Part shown: piece by piece, positions 1 through 4,178 of the stretch
How the letters are laid out: every line of letters begins with the position of its first letter
Numbering within the stretch: position 1 is the stretch's first letter
From: JAPLMI01 sp043798375
GTDB taxonomy: Bacteria; Omnitrophota; Gorgyraeia; 2-01-FULL-45-10
DNA: 7,858 nucleotides
Direction: 5' to 3'
NCBI GenBank assembly: GCA_043798375.1
Contig: JAZDOS010000017.1
Coordinates: 1 to 7,858 of the forward strand
Notes under the pieces: model-generated
The model's database searches: none
What the model was told of the DNA's origin: nothing
What the model saw: only the letters and a program-made list of their open reading frames with translations
Program-made: the position numbers and the translations under genes

Positions 1-1
1 T

Positions 2-148
2 TACATAGGCGGCGCTTCGGTCAGATACGATGTCAGAAAATGGCTGTCTCTTGAGGGTAAATATGAGTATGAACAGAGAAGCTCGAGATTCTATACCTAT
101 GATTATGTAGATAACCGGATCTTCTTCAGCGGAACAGGCGGCTTCTAG
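2..148 (+). CDS. Outer-membrane beta-barrel protein, C-terminal end (partial)
   Basis: The frame is open from the window edge and gives 48 residues ending in TAG. The peptide alternates polar and aromatic residues (SVRYDVRKWLSLEGKYEYEQ, then SRFYTYDYVDNRIFFSGTGGF) and ends in phenylalanine. Alternating strands with a terminal aromatic residue are the hallmark of outer-membrane beta-barrels recognised by the BAM machinery. The S-R-F-x-x-Y-x-Y-x-D-N style resembles the BBP2-type barrels often found beside exopolysaccharide export genes, but that family call is from memory. The stop lies one base before the next start codon, so it is probably co-transcribed and translationally coupled with the SLBB export protein. 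It may form, or assist, the outer-membrane exit of the polysaccharide. The start and most of the gene lie outside the window. Confidence 0.75.
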   Translation, partial: YIGGASVRYDVRKWLSLEGKYEYEQRSSRFYTYDYVDNRIFFSGTGGF

Positions 149-149
149 A

Positions 150-986
150 ATGAAATTTTTTATATCATTAGCCCTTGTCCTTATCGTTTTTGCCTTGCCA
201 TTAAACGCATATGCCGAAAAATCGCAATACAAACTGCAACCTCTCGACATTATAAGCATTACAGTGCATCAGCAGCCGGACCTGAGCACAAAAACCAGGG
301 TTGCCGCCGACGGCTCGATCTCATTTCCCCTCATAGGCAAGATAGCGGCCGCGGGGCTGACGGTCCAGCAGCTGGAAGCGAAGATTAAGGAGCTTCTCGA
401 GAAGGATTACCTCGTAAAGGCGGAGGTGCTGGTATTTATCGAGGAGTACCGCGCCAGGCAAGTCTCCGTGACCGGCGAAGTCAATAACGCCGGCAAATTC
501 AACATACCGATAGAAAGGGAGATAACCCTGCTAGAGGCTATAGCGATGGCCGGAGGCTTTACGAAGGATGCCGATATAAACAGGACCAAGGTGTTCCGGG
601 AAGAAAATGGCGAGAAGAAGGCGATAACTATCAGGGTCAAGGATATAACCGATAAAGACAAGAAGGACAATAATATAGTCCTTCAGCCCGACGACATAAT
701 AGTGGTTCCCAAGAGATTTTTCTTTTCGGTAATGGGGGAAGTGAATAGCCCGGGTAAATTCGATATGCCTACCGAAAGAAGCGTAACGCTCCTGGAGGCG
801 ATAGCGATGGCCGGAGGCTTTACCAAAGACGCGGGCCTGAATAAAGTGAAAGTGATGCGCGCGGATGAAGACGGGAAAAAAACCATATTTGTAAATATCA
901 AGGATATAACGGAAAAAGACCAGAAGGATAAGGATATAGACCTGCAGGCGGATGATATAGTTTTTGTTCCCGAGAGCTTCTTTTAA
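150..986 (+). CDS. Wza-like polysaccharide export protein with tandem SLBB repeats
   Basis: The protein has 278 residues. An N-terminal signal peptide (hydrophobic core about residues 3-18, likely cleavage after AYA at 20-22) has no lipobox cysteine, so unlike classical Wza it should be a soluble or peripherally bound periplasmic protein. Residues about 25-100 form the polysaccharide export domain (YKLQPLDIISITV, DGSISFPLIGKI, GLTVQQLEAKI). Residues 105-191 and 192-278 are two SLBB units of exactly 87 residues, each with GEV..GKF..P..R, TLLEAIAMAGGFTKDA and a closing DDI..VP motif. By hand count they are about 60% identical. Members of this family line the secretion channel or link the inner-membrane Wzc-like protein to the outer membrane. 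ATG150 follows the upstream stop by one base and no strong Shine-Dalgarno site is visible, which fits coupling. The stop is 11 bases before the kinase start. The polymer exported is unknown. Confidence 0.92.
   Translation: MKFFISLALVLIVFALPLNAYAEKSQYKLQPLDIISITVHQQPDLSTKTRVAADGSISFPLIGKIAAAGLTVQQLEAKIKELLEKDYLVKAEVLVFIEEYRARQVSVTGEVNNAGKFNIPIEREITLLEAIAMAGGFTKDADINRTKVFREENGEKKAITIRVKDITDKDKKDNNIVLQPDDIIVVPKRFFFSVMGEVNSPGKFDMPTERSVTLLEAIAMAGGFTKDAGLNKVKVMRADEDGKKTIFVNIKDITEKDQKDKDIDLQADDIVFVPESFF
462..983 (+). repeat. Tandem duplication encoding two SLBB units
   Basis: Two adjacent 261-bp units (462-722 and 723-983) encode homologous 87-residue segments in register, with no indel between copies. 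The best-preserved stretch, residues 129-140 and 216-227 (EAIAMAGGFTKD), is almost identical at the DNA level too (534-563 against 795-824). This indicates a fairly recent internal duplication or continuing gene conversion. Confidence 0.85.
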
Positions 987-997
987 GAGGTTTAAGA

Positions 998-2671
998 ATG
1001 GCCGATCCTATTATAATAAATGAACCGCACATGAAGGATTACCTGAATATACTCCGCCGCCGGAAAGGCATCGTCGTCCTGTTCTTCGTCACCACCGTCC
1101 TCGTGGTTACGCTCGGCAGCTTCATAATGAAGCCCGTCTACCGCGCCAAGGCGGAGCTCTTCATAGATCTGGAGAACCCTAATGTCCTGACAGCATCCGG
1201 AATAGTGGAGCTGCAGTCTCAGAATTACTATTCCTACAAAGAATATTACCAGAGCCAGAAAGAGATACTGACATCCCTTCCCATAATACAGAAGGTCTTT
1301 GACGAATTCGGCCTGGCCGATGCAAAAGAATATTCCAGAGCGAAAGAGCCGATCAGGAAATTCCTTAAGACTATCAAGGTTGAGCCGGTGCGCGATACGA
1401 GGCTCCTCGAATTATACGTTGAAAATAAAAACCCCGAGCTTGCCGCTAAGATAGCGAACCGCATAGCCGAGATATATGTGAAACGGAATCTCTACTATAT
1501 CAGCAAAACCGAACTCCTGAACCTTTTGAAGAACGAGTATCTTAAGCTTGAGACAAAGTTATCCGAATACAGCAAGATATACAAAGAAGGCCATCCGGAG
1601 ATGATGCGGCTTAAGAAAGAGCTCGAGGAGCTTGTCAATAAAATAGGGTTGGAGAAGGACTTGTCCATTAAGGAAGATTACCTTAAACAGGAAGAGCTCC
1701 TGGATTATAAATACGCCCTCGAGGGGCTCAAGGCGAATAACGTAAGCATCCTTGCCGCCGCGGAAATTCCAAAAGTGCCTGTAATGCCGAAGAAACTTTT
1801 GAACGTTGTCCTGTCCATAGTGATAGGATTCTTCGGCGGGATCGCCTTCGCGTTCTTCTATGAGTACATGGATGATACTATCAAAGAGGCGGCCGATTTG
1901 AGCGGTATAACAAAACTCCCCTTTCTGGGAAGCGTGCCGAAAATGTATTTTGGACGGAAGATGACCGAGTTCGAAAAGGACGTATTCGTCCACGTTAAGC
2001 CCAAGGACCCGATAGCGGAAGCTTACAGGTCGATAAGGACGAGCATCCTCTTCTCTTCCAGCGAAGAAATTCCGTTGCGAAGCCTTGTCTTTACAAGTCC
2101 CGCGCCGCAGGAAGGCAAGACCACCACTCTTTGCAATATCGGCATAGCAATGGCGCAGAATCAGAAGAAGGTGCTTTTGGTGGACGCGGATATGCGCAAC
2201 CCCCGCCTTCACGAAGTTTTTAAAAAGGAAAATAAAGAAGGATTGAGCGCTTTCCTTTCGAAGCAGAGGGTAGGATTGACAACTTTAATACAGAAGACGG
2301 ATATAGAAAACCTCTCTTTGATCACAAGCGGCGCCAACCCGCCGAATCCGTCGGAACTTCTGGCAAGCCCGAGGCTTAAGGATTTCATCGAAGCGGCACG
2401 CGATGAATTCGACTTTGTGCTTTTCGATACCCCGCCGATAGCGATACTTACAGACGCCGCAATCCTTTCCGGATGCGCGGACGGTGTTGTGGTGGTCGTG
2501 GAGAGCGGCAAAACGCCGAAGAAGATCCTGGAGAGGATTTCGAAGATTCTAATCGATGCCAAAGCCAAAGTGGTAGGCATCATACTGAACAAATTATCGG
2601 CTAATTCCAGCGATTATTATTACTATTCCTACTATTATTCCAGATCGCCGAATTTGCGACAGCAAATTTGA
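998..2671 (+). CDS. Wzc-like bacterial tyrosine kinase / polysaccharide chain-length regulator
   Basis: The protein has 557 residues and is an inner-membrane regulator of exopolysaccharide polymerisation and export. Residues 12-50 hold the Wzz-type entry (MKDYLNILRRRKG) and first membrane segment (about 24-44). The periplasmic part includes a charged coiled-coil stretch (about 170-250) and ends at PKVPVMPKK before the second membrane segment (about 267-288). The cytoplasmic BY-kinase domain shows the oligomerisation motif E341xxR344xxR347, Walker A SPAPQEGKTTT (367-377), Walker A' VLLVDADMRNP (392-402) and Walker B FVLFDTPP (473-480). The tail carries seven tyrosines (540-543, 545-547), the usual autophosphorylation cluster. 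At 557 residues it is clearly shorter than E. coli Wzc (about 720), mainly through a reduced periplasmic part. AAGAGG at 985-990, seven bases before ATG998, supports the start. The last codons and stop sit in or beside an inverted repeat (2651-2668). Confidence 0.95.
   Translation: MADPIIINEPHMKDYLNILRRRKGIVVLFFVTTVLVVTLGSFIMKPVYRAKAELFIDLENPNVLTASGIVELQSQNYYSYKEYYQSQKEILTSLPIIQKVFDEFGLADAKEYSRAKEPIRKFLKTIKVEPVRDTRLLELYVENKNPELAAKIANRIAEIYVKRNLYYISKTELLNLLKNEYLKLETKLSEYSKIYKEGHPEMMRLKKELEELVNKIGLEKDLSIKEDYLKQEELLDYKYALEGLKANNVSILAAAEIPKVPVMPKKLLNVVLSIVIGFFGGIAFAFFYEYMDDTIKEAADLSGITKLPFLGSVPKMYFGRKMTEFEKDVFVHVKPKDPIAEAYRSIRTSILFSSSEEIPLRSLVFTSPAPQEGKTTTLCNIGIAMAQNQKKVLLVDADMRNPRLHEVFKKENKEGLSAFLSKQRVGLTTLIQKTDIENLSLITSGANPPNPSELLASPRLKDFIEAARDEFDFVLFDTPPIAILTDAAILSGCADGVVVVVESGKTPKKILERISKILIDAKAKVVGIILNKLSANSSDYYYYSYYYSRSPNLRQQI
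2651..2668. repeat. Inverted repeat with GACA loop at the 3' end of the kinase gene
   Basis: Arms AATTTGC (2651-2657) and GCAAATT (2662-2668) pair perfectly around GACA. The element encodes NLRQQI, the last residues of the kinase, and ends one base before the TGA (2669-2671). No uridine tract follows, so it is not a textbook intrinsic terminator. The same GACA-looped design recurs at 2881-2906. Confidence 0.7.
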
Positions 2672-2744
2672 CTCCGCCCCAATCCTGACCACAGGCTCCT
2701 TAAGGATCAAATTTTGCCTGAGGAAATCAATGGCAAATGAATTG

Positions 2745-2790
2745 CCCCGTACCAGTCGGCACTCACTTCGTTCGTGCCTCCGGTACAGGG
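2745..2790. repeat. Composite hairpin in the kinase/tRNA-Ala intergenic region
   Basis: Outer arms GTACC (2749-2753) and GGTAC (2782-2786) extend to CCC (2746-2748) and GGG (2788-2790) with one bulged A. They enclose inner arms GGCAC (2758-2762) and GTGCC (2774-2778). It lies in the 245-bp non-coding stretch 2672-2916, where I see no protein gene. It could be an RNA processing or termination structure of either convergent transcript, or a dispersed palindromic element. Confidence 0.55.
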
Positions 2791-2825
2791 CATGTCCTAC
2801 TTACAAAAATTACTATATGGCTGCG

Positions 2826-2919
2826 CCATGTACCCTGAACCACTCGTCATTTCATTCCTCGGGTTCAGGGCGAAGCCCGAACAAAAATTTCGACAGAAAT
2901 TTTTGTGAGTGGTACATGG
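2826..2919. repeat. Nested inverted repeats abutting the tRNA-Ala 3' end
   Basis: CCATGTACC (2826-2834) pairs with GGTACATGG (2911-2919), and the second arm covers the encoded CCA of tRNA-Ala. Inside lie CCCTGAACC (2833-2841) with GGTTCAGGG (2862-2870), an alternative hairpin GTTC-A-GGGC / GCCC-GAAC (2863-2882, GAA loop), and the GACA-looped hairpin (2881-2906). CCACTC (2840-2845) can also pair with GAGTGG (2907-2912). These pairings are partly mutually exclusive. Confidence 0.6.
2881..2906. terminator. Perfect 11-bp AT-rich hairpin, candidate terminator of convergent transcripts
   Basis: Arms at 2881-2891 and 2896-2906 are exactly complementary around GACA. Each arm includes a run of five T or A, so either strand yields a hairpin ending in Us. 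It lies 10 bases beyond the encoded CCA of the minus-strand tRNA-Ala and about 210 bases beyond the kinase stop, where a bidirectional terminator would be expected. The stem is AT-rich and the U tract lies inside the arm, so termination strength is uncertain. Confidence 0.4.
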
Positions 2920-2990
2920 TGGAGCTGACGAGAATCGAACTCGTGACCTCACAATGCCATTGTGATGTGATCCCTCTTCACCACAGCCCC
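2917..2990 (-). tRNA. tRNA-Ala (anticodon GGC)
   Basis: The minus strand folds into a full 74-nt cloverleaf with encoded CCA. The acceptor stem is GGGGCTG / CAGCTCC with discriminator A, the D stem GTGA/TCAC, and the anticodon stem TCACA/TGTGA with loop ATGGCAT. The anticodon is GGC, read from plus positions 2956-2958. The T stem is ACGAG/CTCGT with loop TTCGATT and the variable region is 4 nt. The third acceptor pair is G-U, the classical alanine identity determinant, which agrees with the anticodon. The gene is divergent from tRNA-Leu and convergent with the polysaccharide genes. Confidence 0.95.
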
Positions 2991-3008
2991 GTTTTGCTAG
3001 AATAGTAT

Positions 3009-3036
3009 ATCATAAACCAGCGTAGAGACAGCACAA
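3009..3036 (-). promoter_or_regulatory. Candidate promoter of tRNA-Ala
   Basis: On the minus strand TTGTGC (plus 3031-3036) is followed after 16 bases by TATGAT (plus 3009-3014). An overlapping TATACT lies 5 bases further on. Transcription would begin only a few bases before the mature tRNA 5' end at 2990, giving a short leader. The consensus match is moderate. Confidence 0.45.
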
Positions 3037-3049
3037 TTTTTTATAATTC

Positions 3050-3078
3050 TTGAGGAATAAATACGATTATGCTACAAT
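3050..3078 (+). promoter_or_regulatory. Candidate promoter of tRNA-Leu
   Basis: TTGAGG (3050-3055), a 17-base spacer and TACAAT (3073-3078) match sigma-70-type -35 and -10 boxes at the optimal spacing. The expected start, near 3085, leaves a leader of about 13 bases before the mature tRNA at 3098. It lies back to back with the tRNA-Ala promoter. Confidence 0.6.
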
Positions 3079-3097
3079 TACCGCCAGAGAAAAAATC

Positions 3098-3183
3098 GCC
3101 GAAGTGGTGGAATGGCATACACGATGGTCTCAAAAACCATTAAGCGTAAGCTTGTGTGGGTTCGACTCCCACCTTCGGCACCA
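3098..3183 (+). tRNA. tRNA-Leu (anticodon CAA)
   Basis: This is an 86-nt class II tRNA with encoded CCA. The acceptor is GCCGAAG / CTTCGGC with discriminator A. The anticodon stem is ATGGT/ACCAT with loop CTCAAAA, giving anticodon CAA at 3131-3133, which reads the UUG codon. The 15-nt variable arm (3141-3155) forms AAGC/GCTT around GTAA, as expected for Leu. The T stem is GTGGG/CCCAC with loop TTCGACT. leuS, whose product charges this tRNA, lies about 1 kb downstream on the same strand, probably by coincidence. Confidence 0.96.
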
Positions 3184-3186
3184 ATG

Positions 3187-3268
3187 CAAATTTGGCCTTC
3201 GCCAAAAAGTGTCGTCTTGCTTTTTGGCTTCGGCCCCGCCTTCGGCGGGGGCTAATCGCCCAAATTTG
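3187..3268. repeat. Nested hairpins downstream of tRNA-Leu
   Basis: Outer arms CAAATTTGG (3187-3195) and CCAAATTTG (3260-3268) enclose GCCAAAAAG (3201-3209) pairing with CTTTTTGGC (3220-3228). A second, very GC-rich hairpin CCCCGCC-TTC-GGCGGGG (3234-3250) follows. GGCC at 3194-3197 can also pair with GGCC at 3232-3235. It begins 3 bases after the tRNA CCA, so it could help 3' processing or termination. No U tract follows, so an intrinsic terminator is not proven. Confidence 0.6.
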
Positions 3269-3269
3269 T

Positions 3270-3304
3270 TTAAGGAAAACCTTTTAAGAAAAGGTTTTCC
3301 TTAA
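3270..3304. terminator. Perfect 16-bp inverted repeat, possible terminator between tRNA-Leu and nfo
   Basis: Arms at 3270-3285 and 3289-3304 are fully complementary around an AAG loop. The core is GGAAAACC / GGTTTTCC flanked by A/T runs. It separates the tRNA-Leu transcript from nfo. Being symmetrical and lacking a clean trailing U run, it may be a cruciform-type repeat instead of a terminator. Confidence 0.45.
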
Positions 3305-3309
3305 TGTTC

Positions 3310-3326
3310 CTTTCCAAAAAGGAAAG
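3310..3326 (+). promoter_or_regulatory. Small hairpin containing the only purine-rich site before nfo
   Basis: CTTTCC (3310-3315) pairs with GGAAAG (3321-3326) around five A. GGAAAG is the only Shine-Dalgarno-like element before nfo, 12 bases from ATG3339, which is rather far. If used, it would be sequestered by the hairpin, so translation of nfo may be weak or conditional. This is inference. Confidence 0.3.
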
Positions 3327-3338
3327 CGCTTAAAGACT

Positions 3339-4178
3339 ATGCGTATCGGATTACACGTTTCCATAGCGGGGCATATTTACGAATCGCTCGAGCGGGCGAA
3401 GGCGCTGGGATGCAACACGATGCAGATATTCAGCCGGAATCCCAGGGGCTGGCAGGCGGCAAGGATTGAGAAGCATGATGTGGATGAATTCAGGCGCCTC
3501 AAGATCAAATATGACATAAAGCCGGTCGCCGTCCACATACCGTATATAATAAATCTCGCGACACCCGACGATAAATTATACTCTAGATCGATAGACGCCT
3601 ACGTTGAGGACATAGAAAGGGCGGATCTTCTCGGCGCCGAATATTTCGTAACGCATCTTGGAAGCCATGTCGGAAGCGGTGAAGATAACGGAATAAGGCG
3701 TTTTACGGCGGCCATCAACCGGATTTTAAAAAAGGCCGGGCCGAAGACGACAATTTTACTGGAGAATACAGCCGGTTCCGGGTCGTGGATAGGATACAGG
3801 TTCGAACATCTTGCGCGTATAATAAAAGGCGCCTTCGATAAATCCCGCCTGGGGGTCTGTTTGGATACTGCCCATACATTTGAGGCAGGATACGATATAA
3901 AGACGAGAAAAGGGCTTGAGGGCACTTTAAAAAAATTCGATAAACTCGTAGGGCTGGAACTGATCAAAGTAGTCCATTTCAATGATTCGCTGTCGCCGGA
4001 AGATTCACGCGTCGACAGGCACCAGCATATAGGCAGGGGCAATATCGGCCTTGAGGCGATGGGAAGGATCATAAATTACCCGGGATTGAGAAATGCGGCT
4101 TTCATTATGGAGACTCCGAAGGAATCGGAGAAGGACGACAAGCGAAATCTTGCGGCGGCAAAAAGGCTATGCAAATGA
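3339..4178 (+). CDS. nfo: Endonuclease IV (AP endonuclease)
   Basis: The 279-residue protein cuts 5' of abasic sites in DNA base-excision repair as a trinuclear-zinc TIM barrel. Family motifs are evident: MRIGLHVSIAGH at the start, QIFSRNPRGW, VHIPYIINLA, THLGSHVG, LLENTAGSGSWIG, CLDTAHTFEAGYD, VHFNDS and the closing ETPK. All nine metal ligands known from E. coli Nfo are present at a constant offset of -3: H66, H106, E142, D176, H179, H213, D226, H228 and E258. The length matches the family (about 280-300), so the protein should be intact and active. The start codon is the first ATG giving the conserved MRIGLHVS. The stop overlaps the preferred leuS start by ATGA, indicating coupled translation. 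No convincing sigma-70 promoter was recognised directly upstream. Confidence 0.97.
   Translation: MRIGLHVSIAGHIYESLERAKALGCNTMQIFSRNPRGWQAARIEKHDVDEFRRLKIKYDIKPVAVHIPYIINLATPDDKLYSRSIDAYVEDIERADLLGAEYFVTHLGSHVGSGEDNGIRRFTAAINRILKKAGPKTTILLENTAGSGSWIGYRFEHLARIIKGAFDKSRLGVCLDTAHTFEAGYDIKTRKGLEGTLKKFDKLVGLELIKVVHFNDSLSPEDSRVDRHQHIGRGNIGLEAMGRIINYPGLRNAAFIMETPKESEKDDKRNLAAAKRLCK
4161..4166 (+). promoter_or_regulatory. Ribosome binding site deciding the leuS start
   Basis: AAAAGG ends 8 bases before ATG4175, an ideal spacing, but only 2 bases before the in-frame ATG4169. This favours ATG4175, which also produces the 4-base ATGA overlap with the nfo stop. Confidence 0.6.

Noticed and set aside
407..901. 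Two antisense frames (407-670 and 683-901) with similar sequences
   Set aside because: Their similarity to each other is only the mirror of the SLBB duplication on the plus strand.
1559..2212. Antisense open frame of 217 codons on the minus strand
   Set aside because: It is opposite the kinase gene, including its P-loop region. Long antisense frames follow from the codon bias, and the product shows no motif.
2730..3005. Plus-strand frame of 91 codons over the tRNA-Ala region
   Set aside because: It translates palindromes and the reverse complement of a complete tRNA gene, so it is not coding.
3050..3304. Plus-strand frame of 84 codons over tRNA-Leu
   Set aside because: It covers the tRNA promoter, the full cloverleaf and the downstream hairpins; its codons are explained by those structures.
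2740..3304. CRISPR array or integrase attachment site beside the tRNAs
   Set aside because: There are inverted repeats but no regularly spaced direct repeats, no repeated tRNA 3' end that would mark an att site, and no integrase gene.
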